Positions 35,799 to 46,973 are shown, numbered from the stretch's first letter. The stretch: 64,000 nt of DNA from Chelonoidis abingdonii (GCF_003597395.2 NC_133770.1:28687496-28751495), one strand, 5' to 3'. The notes: a model not told the origin generated them from the sequence alone. Numbers and translations: made by a program.

Positions 35799-36842
35799 TT
35801 TTAAAGCAGGCCTGCACAACATGCGGCCCTTAGGCCACATATGGCCCATGTGGGCTCACTGTGCAGCCCATGGGCAAGCAGTGGAGTGGGGCTGCTGGCT
35901 TCTCCCTCTGCCCAGGGGGGTCCCACCTCACAGTTCCCCACGTGCACACCGTGCTCCAACCGCCCTAATGGCTAGAACCACACGTGTCTCTGTCTCCCAC
36001 TCCCCCCGCTTGGCGTACAGTGAGTGCATCACTTCCAGGGCCTGCTGAGGCGGGAAGTGCCGAGTGAGGGGAGGGGCGCCCAGCCTGGGCTCAAGCCACA
36101 GCTCAGGGGAGCGGGGGTGGGGGGAAACTGGGCCGAGACACCTCCCTCAACCCCCCCACCTTCGGTAGGTGGTGGGGCGGCTACTGCACTGGTTGGTCCC
36201 AGGGCGGCCTCCTTAGTGATTGGGGAGTGGGAGGGAGTTGAACTGTCTGTGGGCAGCCAGGAAATCCCCAGGGGAGACATCTGTGTGTCTCTGTGTGTGA
36301 TGCCCCTGCCCTGCCCCGACCGCTGTCCCCTTCTCTGGTCCGGGGACCAGGGACCTTCCTCCTCTCTGGCCCCTATCACACTGCACCCCCTCCACCCCGG
36401 GCTCCCTGCGGCCCCTGTGTTTGTGTGTTGGACAGTCATATCTAATCCCTTCACACTGGGGTGTGATGGTGGGGCAGAACGGGAAGGGGGGCGGGTCCTA
36501 TTTTACTGCTGTGATCTGGTCACCTTATGTGCGCCGTTTTTCTCTCCACGCCCCAACCTTCCTTTTCAGCCCACAGTTGTTTCGGTGGGGTGGTGCTGGG
36601 GAAGGAGGGTTTCTTTATGCGGGTGGACGGCCCTGGGGGGGATTGTTTCCATGGGCCCAAGCAGCACTGGGGCAGGGTGTGTGTTTCAGGGAGATGGGGG
36701 ACACTGAGGGAGTGTTTCGGTGGGGCTGGGCAGCACTGAGGGGGAGTGTTTCAGCGGGACCAATGGGTTTTGGCCCTCAGCTGTTTTCTTTGGAGTAATA
36801 TCGCCCTTGCTGCTGTATGAGTTGTGCAGGCCTGTTTTAAAG
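35799..36842. mobile_element. hAT DNA transposon, non-autonomous, complete ends
   Basis: A perfect 8-base target duplication TTTTAAAG (35799-35806 and 36835-36842) flanks a 1028-bp element with perfect 14-base terminal inverted repeats: CAGGCCTGCACAAC at 35807-35820 and its complement at 36821-36834. An 8-base duplication with CA..TG ends is diagnostic of the hAT superfamily. The interior is very GC-rich with frequent CpG, unlike the AT-rich flanks. It carries degenerate tandem units of GTGTTTCGGTGGGG / GCAGCACTGGGG at about 36580-36765. Overlapping frames of 227, 141 and 125 codons exist on both strands, but they are composition-driven and no transposase motif is present. It must have been mobilised by a transposase encoded elsewhere. 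Confidence 0.88.
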
Positions 36843-38332
36843 AATTATTCCTGTGTGAGAAATTCCTATGTAGTGATTTGAATACTTACACAGTATTTTT
36901 TCAGTAGTTTTCAGCTTAAACATTTGTTTTACTTACATTTTTTTTACCATGTGCTCATTTAAGTTATTTTTTCAATGATTTTTCATCTTTTATTCTATTA
37001 TGATTACCTATAGCTAAACTGACAAATAAACTAATTGAGAACATGCTACTAAAACGCACTCATTACAATTGAGCAAGTATGGATAGAAAAGTGACTCACT
37101 GAGTTAAACACTCAGTTCTCTGCAAATTCATTATATAGTTGCAACCAGCTATAGGCCTACATGATTAATTCATTCCAAAACAAGGACTGTTCCATGTATT
37201 TCATATAGTGAAAAGAAATGTTGCAACACTCAGATGGGAATGAAGCTCAACATTCAGTCTTCAGCCATTTGTAAAGAATCATCCTCCCTTTATCACACTT
37301 TCTATATCAATGAACTCAAACAAACAGAGAGAAAAACAAACAGATTTGCAGCACGGTATATTATAAGATATACAACAAAACCATGACGATGCCATAATCT
37401 GTTTCTCTTTCACAGGATGATAAGGTAAAATTTTTAAATCAAGGTAATAGTTATAGATACTTCATTAAATATATTGTTTAGCAACAGTGGCTCCCCAACA
37501 GCAAATTGTCTTCAGATGTGTTATAACAATTGGATACTTTTCTGCTCCCTTTGAAGTTAATGACAAGAATCCCACTAGCTTCATCGAAGACCAAGATCAT
37601 TCCCCCAGACACATTTGGTAATTTCACCTTGCATTTTAAAGTAATTTAGACATGCCAGTGCAATATGTTTATAGTTACAGCACTTCTCTTAGGATGTTAG
37701 CTGGGCACTATTGTATTGATCTCTCCCGCTCGTGGTAAAAAAACTGACTGCATTTCAGTAGTGGTGAAATGTTGCCCAGGCACGTGCTTAAATTTTGTTC
37801 CCTCTTGTGCGAAGTTGAAGTCAACCAGTACATCCAAAAGAAGAGTTTGATCTCACATATATTTACAGTAGCCTTTTCTTTTGCATAAGTGGATTGGAGC
37901 CTGAAAATAACAGGAATGTTACTGAAGTGTCTTCATGAATAGTAGCATGACAGCAGCCTTCATTGCTCCTCATCTAGTATTTCATGCATGTGCTATGGGT
38001 GCAAATCAGATGCGTTAGGCACCCAAGATGCTTAAGTGATGCCCGGTAGGTTTAAATCTCACTTGAAATAATTATTTTCTCCCTTTGTTTTCTTCTCTCT
38101 TTTGAGAAGGGTCATCCCATGCAAAACTGTGTTTAGGGAGCACAAGGATAACCCACCCCCTACCGAGGGAACATTAGGTTCCCCCCATCTGTCCATTGGG
38201 GATCTCTCTACTGATATCCATACTTAGGAGAAAACCTACTGCAATACTGCCCTGTGTTGGCATGGGGTAGGACATCTAAGGTTAGGGGGCATAAGTGTGG
38301 GTGGAGTGTCCCTCTGTCACTCTAACACTTAG
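36843..38332. other. No recognised feature
   Basis: AT-rich DNA without a gene or nameable repeat. No open frame over 60 codons is present in this stretch on either strand. Confidence 0.5.
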
Positions 38333-38466
38333 CACCTGATTCTTATTTACACTAAGACCACTTTACAGGAAGGTGTTAAAATGGGTGTAACATGGACCCA
38401 CATTAAGGCGTGGTTACACTGCTAGTGTGGTGTAAAGTGGCCTTAATGTAAATGAGAATCAGGACC
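38333..38466. repeat. Long imperfect palindrome (hairpin repeat)
   Basis: The left arm CCTGATTCTTATTTACACTA, then AGACCACTTTAC pairs with the right arm GTAAAGTGGCCTTAATGTAA, then ATGAGAATCAGG. The arms are about 32 bases each with a few mismatches, and the middle GGTGTAA words are also partly paired. A single-arm remnant lies at 57895-57935 (GATGTAAGTGAGATAAGAATC, then AGGCC). It is probably a dispersed amniote hairpin repeat. Confidence 0.7.
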
Positions 38467-38512
38467 CCAGTACAGACAAGTGCAGAGGCAGTGTATGGGG
38501 CATCAGTTATCG

Positions 38513-38718
38513 GACATGTCTACACTGCAGCTGGGAGTCAGCCTCCTGGCCCAGATAGACAGACTGATACTAGCAAGGCTCAGGCTAGCATGGTACAATT
38601 AGTCTTGTGGATGTTATGACTCAGGCTGTCAAACCTAGGGGGCTCAGGTGGGCACAAAATGTCCGCACAGCTGTTCTTAGCACACACTGTTCTTAGCACA
38701 GCTGCAGTATAGACATAC
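38513..38718. mobile_element. MITE with ATGTCTACACTGCAG ends
   Basis: The start ACATGTCTACACTGCAGCTG and the end CAGCTGCAGTATAGACATAC are inverted copies over about 18 bases with few mismatches. The interior is GC-richer than the flanks, with a 14-base tandem duplication CTGTTCTTAGCACA at 38671-38684 and 38688-38701. It shares terminal style with 27956-28239 and 63669-63950. No coding capacity. Confidence 0.7.
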
Positions 38719-39731
38719 AGAGAGTATAGGAGCATGAGGTGATTGTGGTAGGATATTCCAGGCTGCTTATGACTATATCCAATTGCACATGTGGGGTTCC
38801 CAGACGGCAGAAGTAGTCAGTGTTGCTCTCACAGTCACATCCATGAAAACACATGCAGGCTTATTACAATTGTTTCCAAAGCAATGTTACTCGTTTATAT
38901 AGATATGCTACTGTAATAGAAAGTGAAACATGCATCCGCCACCATGTAGATTTTCTGAATTTTTCAAAGAGTGATCCTACTCCAAAGTAACATTTCTATG
39001 TAATTATATAGTCAATTAAATTAAAGCCACCTTAACAGCTGAAGTCTCCATAATTGTTTGATGTTAGGAAAAATAAACAAGTTCCCAGTGAATAATGAGG
39101 CAACATTTGTTCTCTCTCTCTCTCCTTTCTCCTGCCCTCCCCTTTGGTAACTGACTGGAAGGTTTCATTTGGGTCTGCTCAGACATCGTTGGGCCAATTT
39201 GATCCCTGATGTAGTTGGAGTTACACAGGATATTAGCCTGGCCCATTTTTCTTAAATCAAAACTTCAGTCCACCAGTAGCAATGATGGTAGAATTAAACA
39301 CTTTGGAATATTATGAAAAACATCTCCAAGACACTTCTTAATTAGTAAAAAACATCTTTTCTAATAAATGTGATTTTTAAAGTAACATATTTGACTGAGG
39401 TACATTTGACCCCAAATCCTGGATCCAAATGCAGCTAATTTTGGGGTACTGGTCTTAATCCCAACTCAGACTTTTTCTTCATGGTCTGAACCAAAACCTT
39501 AAACTTTGTTGAATTCAAAATCTGGATCCAAATCAGATTTTTGCACCTGGACCCCATCTCCAGTTAAAATAAAATATAAGTTGATTTGGAAGGGGCAATA
39601 CTATTCAGATAAAAAAGTGAATGAGCCTTCACTCAAAATATGAAACAGTCCCAATAGATAAGTGGTTTAAAAGTACAGTTAACTGACTTTTTTTTCAAGA
39701 CAAACCAATCAAAGAAGCAAACATTTTCCAT
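38719..39731. other. No recognised feature
   Basis: AT-rich DNA. A CT tract (TTCTCTCTCTCTCTCC) lies at about 39109-39124. No gene or RNA is seen. Confidence 0.5.
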
Positions 39732-39950
39732 GAGAGAGACAAAGTAGGTGAGATAATATCTTTTATTGGAGCAAATTCTGTTGGTGGAAGATACAAGCTT
39801 TCAAGCCACACAGATCTCTGCCTCAGCTCTGTGTAGCTCAACAGCATGTACTTTCCACCAACAGAAGTTGTTCTAACAATATATATATTACCTTACCTAC
39901 CTTGTCTCTCTCATATCCTGAGACCAAGCTGGCTACAACAACACTGCAAA
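39732..39950 (+). mobile_element. Fold-back tail element sharing the Penelope-type terminus
   Basis: The left arm ATGAGAGAGACAAAGTAGGT through CTGTTGGTGGAA is the inverted copy of TTCCACCAACAGAAGTTG through CCTTGTCTCTCTCATAT near 39852-39917, about 60 bases per arm. The forward end continues CCTGAGACCAAGCTGGCTAC, then AACAACACTGCA, comparable to the CAGACTAACACGGCTACC terminus at 22825-22862. The body differs from that family, so this is probably a sister subfamily. Interior words such as TCAAGCCACACAGATCTCTG lie between the arms. Confidence 0.65.
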
Positions 39951-39957
39951 GGAAGCC

Positions 39958-40028
39958 CAATGACCTGTGTTATACAGGAGGTCAGACTAGATGAACAGAA
40001 TAAACCTTCCAAGTCTTGTAATCTATAA
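39958..40028 (+). mobile_element. CR1 LINE 3' end fragment
   Basis: ATGACCTGTGTTATACAGGA, then GGTCAGACTAGATGAACAGA and CCTTCCAAGTCTTGTAATCT follow the CR1-type end 'GTTATACAGGAGGTCAGACTAGATGATCACAATGGTCCCTTCTGGCCTT.GAATCTATGAA'. It lies directly after the fold-back element at 39732-39950. Only about 70 bases remain. Confidence 0.75.
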
Positions 40029-41907
40029 ATGGTTTTATACTTTTGTAAAGCACAGGATGATCAGGCCCAAAGGCTTGTATTTTTTTTAGAAGTTGATATC
40101 CAATGCTAGGAAATGGAAGTTTTTTATACTTATTGATCTTATTTTCTGCTGCCAGGGATGAGAAGGGACAAAAGCTGCAATTAAAGTCAACTGTACTATA
40201 AAGTGAAAGAAAGAATCTGTACAGCTGTTTTCACAGGCTGCTTCAGGTCCTTGAAAAAGTTATTTACACTCTTGGTCTCACAACTATGTTAAATCCTCAA
40301 AATAACTGTCTTAGCTGTCTACTTTAATTCTTATAATCAAAATTACTTAAAAGTCTCACTGGTAGAATAAACAAGTCTTCAAGGAATTTACATATTCCCC
40401 AGCATGAGGAAATTCATTTGGCCGTACAGAACAAAAGACATCAACACTTTTCAATCACATGCTAATTAAACCGCACTGTATGTTTTGCAGAGTAAATGTA
40501 AACAGAACTCTTTAAAACAGCAGCCCACTTCCAAACAGAGCAAAGTGTGTCTCACTCAGAGAGTGGTTGCATTTTAGTTCTATGATCTAGAATGATCTTT
40601 TTCAAAGGACATGGCTAACCAGCCACTATTGCATTATGGAAATCTATGAACAATAGTCTGCTCAAAAAACAATTCTGCTTATAACTCATCCTTTTCTTCT
40701 TCCTATGTATTTTATGACTTAAACAGAAGAACTTTGGTTAGTAATTGAATCCATGTAGAAGTGTTGTTTCTTCCAGTCTCACAATCTTCTGTTTGTGTTT
40801 GAGATAGTCTGTTTTACTTATCAGGTGTTTAAAAGGCTCATCTTTCAACCTTGTTGTCTCTCTACCATCCTCATCTTTCCAGATAGTGTGTGGGTTAATA
40901 CAATTCTCTGTAAGAGCTTTCTGTTTACTCCCATAAAGAGCTGATTTGCCATGCATCTAGTCAAGGGACTTGATTTTAAGTTGATTCTGCAGTTCCTGTT
41001 ACCTTATTTTAATCACACAGCTTTACAAAAGTTAAGTCCAAACTTGTCCTGAAAAAAACCCTACATTCTTCCTCTAGTTGATTACCAGCCTTTGGCTTGG
41101 CTTTGTGTCTGTGAATGAAGATGATCCTTTGGCATAGCTTCCTTGTGTTCACATCAGTTTTATATCTCTCTGTATACATTTTCCTTTTTTCATATTTGTG
41201 CAGTCAGCTCCAATGGCTTGGCTTCTATTTTTGGCTCATGGAGAATAGCCAGGCCCTTGGCTTGGCTGTGTTGTCGCTTTATCGGCTGGCTTGCCCAAAT
41301 CTACTTAGAAATGCCCATGGGCACCAGACTTGGAAAAAAAAATAATTCCAAGCTTTTCATTTACAAATTGGCATTGTTTCCATAATCATACTTTTGCTGC
41401 CTCCTTTTTCATTTACTCTGTTCCCTTGTGGAGCCTCTGACCACATATTGGAAGAGTCTTCCATTACACAACAAGTAACCCGTTGTGATAAGTACTGATT
41501 GCATGTTATTTACCTAGAAGGGACATTACACAACTTTCTCCATAAATAACTTGAAAATCAGGCCTAAGTAGGGTATAATGTTCCATAACTAAGGCCCTCT
41601 GCTGTACTACAGGAACACTGACAAATACAGAGTCATTGCAAACAGGGGGCTGGATGCACAAATGGAGTTAGGTGCATAAACCCCTGTTTTAGGGACTGCA
41701 AGTGGGTTTCCATTTCCAGCCCTGGAAGCCTTTGCTGGCAATTAAACAGCACACACTTCACCAGGCTACCTCCACAAAGTGTCTTCATTATTACTTCTTG
41801 ATTTACATTCCAGGTACAACACAATGTAGTAACAGATAGAAAGGGCACCCTTCCAGTTCCCTGGCGCAGCCTTTTATAATGATTGCTTTCTTCTCTGAGC
41901 TATCCAG
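40029..41907. other. No recognised gene
   Basis: Mostly unique DNA. A minus-strand frame at 40738-40956 (72 codons, charged) is the most protein-like by composition but has no domain I know. At 41645-41690 GGGCTGGATGCACAAATGGA, then GTTAGGTGC recalls a dispersed repeat word also present near 11510. Confidence 0.45.
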
Positions 41908-41939
41908 CTGGTGAGCTAATTACCTCACTAGCTCACCAG
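41908..41939. other. Perfect 11-bp inverted repeat
   Basis: CTGGTGAGCTA at 41908-41918 and TAGCTCACCAG at 41929-41939 are exact inverted copies separated by ten bases, giving a 32-base hairpin. There is no associated gene. It may be a transposon remnant. Confidence 0.7.
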
Positions 41940-42659
41940 ACTCCCTACAAGTGCAAGTGATCCCCGCTAACCTTCCAAACCTAATCAGATACCTATCTCC
42001 CTCTTACTCTAATTACATCCAGTGCCCTGCAGGTTCTACGTGACCAGGCTATTGGCTCCCAAAAGGCACTCTATAGGGGGACCACAATTCTGAAATGAAC
42101 AAGACTGTACCAAATGGCAGAGGATATCTCTGAATTCTCTATAATAGTAAGTACCCGTATCCCCAAACCCCATTTCAGATTACACTAGCTGAATGCTGTA
42201 CTGTGCTATGAATACTACTTCTCACTCCAGAAAAAAGTATAAATCGTCGTGGCAAAGTGCAGATGAACATGTTTACCTGCTTTTGTTACCTTCCTCCTCA
42301 AGTATGATTATCAGAAGGCCTTTCTCTTCAAGTGAAAAAACAAATCAATAGATTGCCCAGTCCTCCAGTGCTCCTCTCTGCAAGGCAGAGATAGATTAGT
42401 GGGGGAGAATAGCATTTGGGGAACACCCTTGGTAAACATTGGAATGTTCTGGATATCTGGAAGGAGAAACAGCCTGCGTTCTGGCCTGCACTAGCAACAA
42501 GAAGCATTGCACCCACTGCACTGTGATCTCAACTTCAGTGGAGTTTTTCACCCAGCAGAGAAATTGGTCCAGGATCTTCATTGTTTTGTTTCCCTCTCAA
42601 CCATATTTCAACAGAGCTAATATTACCCTTATGACAGTGAGAGAATTTAGTGTGGAATA
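41940..42659. other. No recognised feature
   Basis: No gene, RNA or nameable repeat. Frames of 62 to 97 codons overlap one another on opposite strands without domain support. Confidence 0.45.
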
Positions 42660-42880
42660 TGTGTGTCGGTGTAATGCCGACAGACCCTGGTTGTCAGTGA
42701 GCAGGATCAAACCAGGGACATCTGCAGCTTAAAACATGAGCCTCTACGGCATGAGCTAAAAGCCAGCTGTCCATTAGCTAAGGCTGTAGCCCAGACTCAT
42801 TTTATCTCTTTCATTAAGTGGTCTTGGTGCCACTAAATGCAATGGAACACCACACCCAGAAGATGTGTGGGTTACATGAG
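42660..42880 (-). mobile_element. tRNA-derived SINE-like element
   Basis: On the minus strand a tRNA-like head is seen: TAGCTCATGCCGTAGAGG (A box; plus-strand 42741-42758) and GGTTTGATCC (B box; 42704-42713) at pol III promoter spacing. The surrounding words CACACCCAGAAGATGTGTGG, then GTTACA, and CTAAGGCTGTAGCCCAGACT match a turtle interspersed element I recall. A 6-base inverted pair TGTCGG/CCGACA lies at 42664-42683. It does not fold into a full tRNA. Confidence 0.65.
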
Positions 42881-43549
42881 GAGAAATAAAATCAAATTAT
42901 TCAAGAGCCTTTATCAGATACCAATGATTCCAGAGCAGGGGGGGGAAACCATTAAAAAAGCTACATTATCAATCAAATTAAAGAGCAATGCTCCTAAGAA
43001 GATCTAGCTCATTGATTCTCACACGAAGAATATCCCATCTCTGAGGGGTTGATCCAAAACACGTCAAAATCAATAAAAATGCTTCCATAGACTTCAGAGA
43101 ACGATGGAGCAGGCCCTGAGTCACAGGCTCACCAGTGGCTCAGAACTCAATGAGTTGCCACAACAAGTGAGCTGCCTAACCACATGAAACCAAAACTCTG
43201 CTTCATCTAGTACAGATTAAACCAAACCATTACTCTTAAAATAAAGGAACCTTCTGCTAGTATTTAAATTACCCTGCATCCCTTACCATGCATTTATATA
43301 ATGACTAGCCTGAGCAGGTGATACAGAGTAGAACAAAACATTCAAATCTACCCAAGAACGTGCAGCATATGGCTGTAACTTAATCAGTTTCTTGGAAACA
43401 GAAAATAAGCTATAAACAGCTGATCACAATGGCAACAATGGAAGACAAAAACAATATCCTGTTCACTTTGAACTAAATTTTCAATCTCTCTCAAGTTCAA
43501 TAATGTAACTATACTCCTTTTTCCACCACATCAGGCTTCTTACCAGGAA

Positions 43550-43715
43550 TAAAAGCACTGATCTCATCTGACATTTTAAAGTCTTGGCATGACCTTCATA
43601 GGCCATCTTCATCCTGGCGGGGTACAAAACCATAAACATTGTGCACTGCATGTAAAAGTTCTCAGCATCAATGTCATTACGTAGAGCTTAGAAAAATATT
43701 CCCTAATCTTTTCAG
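43550..43715 (-). pseudogene. Possible L1-like ORF1 C-terminal relic
   Basis: The minus-strand frame reads MFMVLYPARMKMAYEGHAKT. This resembles the 'F.LLYPARL.I.Y.GK...F' block near the C-terminus of L1/Tx1-type ORF1 RNA-binding proteins. A shifted frame continues KMSDEISAFIPGKKP. The match is short and frame-shifted, with nothing else of an L1 nearby, so this is a lead only. Confidence 0.3.
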
Positions 43716-44189
43716 TACCCTTTAATTTAGTCTAGATGGAAAAACAGATAAATTTCCTAATATTGTTTATTGGGGGGAAGATCAGTCATTTTTACAATTC
43801 AGTTTATAGAAAAACAGTTAGAAGGTGTTTAAAAATTACTGTCATCAGGTTGCTTGTACCTAAAGTTTTAGTTTAAGGATAATCTGTTGGCTGTAACTAT
43901 TTCCAAGAGGACCAGTTGGTCTCAAGATTTTCTTCAAGTATTTTTCAAAGACAGAAACTAAATGTTCTGTTTAAGATAACCAGTAATCCTTGCAGGGGCT
44001 GCCTACTCTAAAACCAAACCATAGAAATTCCACATGGTTCTATGTTCCTTTATCAGATCTGGCTTGATCATAGGCTATAGTGACTCATAGTTTGGTAATC
44101 GTAATGTACGATAGCACAAAAAATTACAGGTTTCATTAGTCTTTTTTTATCTAGAGCTATTTATTAATCCTTCCTGGCTCAGAACCAAG

Positions 44190-44272
44190 AGAAATTCTGT
44201 GGCTCATCTTATCCAGGAGGATAGACTAGATAACTGTAGTAATCCCTTCTAGTCTTAATATCTATTAATCTA
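44190..44272 (+). mobile_element. CR1-like 3' end fragment, diverged
   Basis: AATTCTGTGGCTCATCTTAT, then CCAGGAGGATAGACTAGATA, then a CCCTTCTAGTCTTAATATCT end parallels the fragments at 39958-40028 and 62610-62694. Older copy. Confidence 0.55.
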
Positions 44273-46690
44273 CATTCTGAAAAATCTTAATATCCAAAAA
44301 ATATAAAAAATTGCTTAATTGTCCGTGATCATTAAGTCAACCAAAACCAAACAAAAGCTTAGAGCATCAATAAGCTTGGAGTAAGAATGGTCATATATTT
44401 TGCTTTGATAGTGCATGTGAAAATGTAAAATGAAGATCAGTGTGAAGTTAAAGACACAGCCTTAGATATAGGCATAACTAGAGGCTTCTACACATTGTTC
44501 TAAAAAAGTAGAACCTATAGTAGAACCTATATAATATAAGCAACTATAACAAATTAACTGGATATGATCACCCACAAGCTAGAATTTCACTACATAATAA
44601 GCAATATATGCACAAGCTGGGCGGATGGCCAATCGGATGAATAATAGTTGAATGACATGGATATGAAAGACAAACACAGCTGGTAGCTGATTGCACTCTA
44701 TATATCTAAACCCTTTTATGTGGTGAATTGTGATAACTTAAGGCAATTTTTTCTTACTTGGGATATTTCTTTTTGACTGAAGCCAGATAACTATGCAGGA
44801 TGTTTGTGGCTTTTTCTTATAGTTCTTCCATTCCTTACTTCCATTATGGGGTCTTTCAACACTATTCCTTTTTTAACTTTAGTGAGCAAAGAATGTACTA
44901 TGTGCTGGTGAAAGTCATGTGGTTGTTCCTATGAATAAGTCTACACGTTATTAATTTGTGTCCAGTTTCTTTTATTATCTTATTTTGTGGATGCAAACTA
45001 GACAATCTGTAGATTCCAACTGTATGGAGAAATTCCACCTTTCGGGGCAATGATGAGGTACCAAGAATTTATTAAAGCCAGTACAATACTGAATTGTCCA
45101 AAATAATTTGTCTTTTTTTTTTTTTGTTAACGAGCAGAACCATAGATTTGCATGTAGGAAAACCTATCCATCTCCATTTTAAGGTCTGATATTCCCCCCC
45201 ACAGCTTCTTGTATTTCTGCCCTTGTAGGCTGTCACTATAGGGCCTATATTCTCATGAAGCAGTGCTACCATGTAAATCAGCTGGTCAGTACTCAGGAAT
45301 GATGCAAATAAATGATACAAATCCTGGAAGATCCTAATGTAGGATAAGCATTATGGACTTTCATAATATAAAGTATATGATGTTATATGTTCCTATTAAC
45401 ATGGGCCTCCAGAATGAGGAAAAGGTAGAGAATCTACAGACCAGAATCCTTCACTTACAAAATTCACATCTGGCATCTACATTAAATAAACTTCAGCATA
45501 CAACATTTCTTTTCCATCAGCCTTCTCTAGAAAGAAACATAGGTGTCTTTGAATTTATTTAGACTTTATTCTTCACTTGCCTTGCCTGGCAGAGAAGCTA
45601 TATTAGACTTCTTGAAGCCAGGCACATGTACCACATAGCTTCTTCATGGAGCTGAAATCCATGAAGCAGGTGTACACATAAGGACATAAGTAGATCCATG
45701 TTGTTATATTCCATTTTTGTTGAAAACAGAAAGAAAATACATCATTATTTTCCAAACACAAGAAGATAAAACCGGTTCATTTGTAAGATGGTATGAGTTT
45801 ATTCCACATAATACCATCAGCAGATAAAAATTGTCAGTTGTGTTCAGTTAATTTTTTTCTTCTTCCCTTGTAATGACTTCACTTAAAAATACCTGTGCAA
45901 TTATTTTCTTTCTAAACATTCAGTTATGTAAATAATGAGTTCATGAACTGGTGTAACTAGTTTATTCAGTGTGATATGCTGTAACTGACAACTAGATGAG
46001 GAAAGGGTCATTTGAAGACAGTTACAGGTTTCAAAATAAGGGTGTCACATACTAATTTAGCTCCAACCCCTTAAGATTTTAGAAGCTATGCCACTGATTG
46101 ACATGCTGGGACTTCTTAATGCACTATTTTGATGAACTTTGCAATAAAATCTTTACAAAGAGATATGCTGTCTCTGAGCAGACACAGTGAGTAAAATTAG
46201 TCTTTGATATAAATCCATTGTTTTGAACAGAGTTACATCTAAGATGAATTTGGTCCAGAATCCCAGAAAGGCTGGTCTTTTCTTTGTACCCTTCTGGCAA
46301 GAAAACTGCAGTCCAACATGAAACTTTTTCCTTGGTCACACTGATCCTTGACACATGAGCAGTTTCTTCTGGACTCAATATTATAATTCTCCTGCCTTTT
46401 GTTCTCCAAAGAAACCTATATCCTGCAAGCCACAATCACTGCCAAGTCATTGTTAATGTCCAAATGAAAATTCTCTTCGATCCCAAGTGTTGAACAGTTG
46501 AGTGTCTTTCTTATTGGTATTATTAGAGCTGAGAATCTTGAGGCAATCTATACAACTATACACCAATAATTGATTCCAGAATCCTGGTTTCTTTTTGCCT
46601 TTGTAGTTTACAGCTCATTCTACCAAGCCAATCAATAAATCAATTTAATCTATCTGTCCATCGCTATAGTTCTGAGCACCTCTTGAGTAA
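44273..46690. other. No recognised feature
   Basis: About 2.4 kb of AT-rich DNA. An 11-base unit TAGAACCTATA is tandemly duplicated near 44508-44531. A T-tract lies at 45112-45125. Frames of 66 to 103 codons have no domain. Confidence 0.5.
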
Positions 46691-46973
46691 AAAACTATAG
46701 CAATGACATTTCTCTCTTCCTTCTTTCTCAGGCAAAGATGGGCTTGGGCTTTTGTATTTTATATCAACAGAATTTTGCAGTCTGCTTTAATGGGTTAAAT
46801 GGTTTGTTGGTATCGACTAGTCGTCAGCACCATATATATTTATGCCTTAATACTGAAGTATTGAGAAAGTGTTGAAGCAGACCTTTTGACCCATTAAAGT
46901 AACCTGCAAAATTCTGTTGTAATAGAATACACAAGCCCAAAGGAAGAGAGAAATGTCATTTCTATCACTTTTA
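46691..46973. mobile_element. Large fold-back element with about 85-110-bp arms
   Basis: The left arm (46691-46800) reads CTATAGCAATGACATTTCTC, then GGGCTTGGGCTTTTGTATTT, then CAACAGAATTTTGCAG..CTTTAATGGGTT. The reverse complement of the right arm (about 46887-46973) reads GTGATAGAAATGACATTTCTC, GGGCTTGTGTATTCTATTAC, AACAGAATTTTGCAGG..CTTTAATGGGTC. The arms are very similar apart from roughly 20 extra bases in the left arm (TTTCTCAGGCAAAGATG region). The loop is about 87 bases. No target duplication or known family was recognised. It may be a fold-back DNA element or an inverted duplication. Confidence 0.75.

Noticed and set aside
36024..36707. Plus-strand open frame of 227 codons in the GC-rich interior of the hAT element
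   Set aside because: It overlaps open frames on both strands, is Pro/Gly/Ser-rich, has no domain, and long frames are expected in GC-rich DNA.
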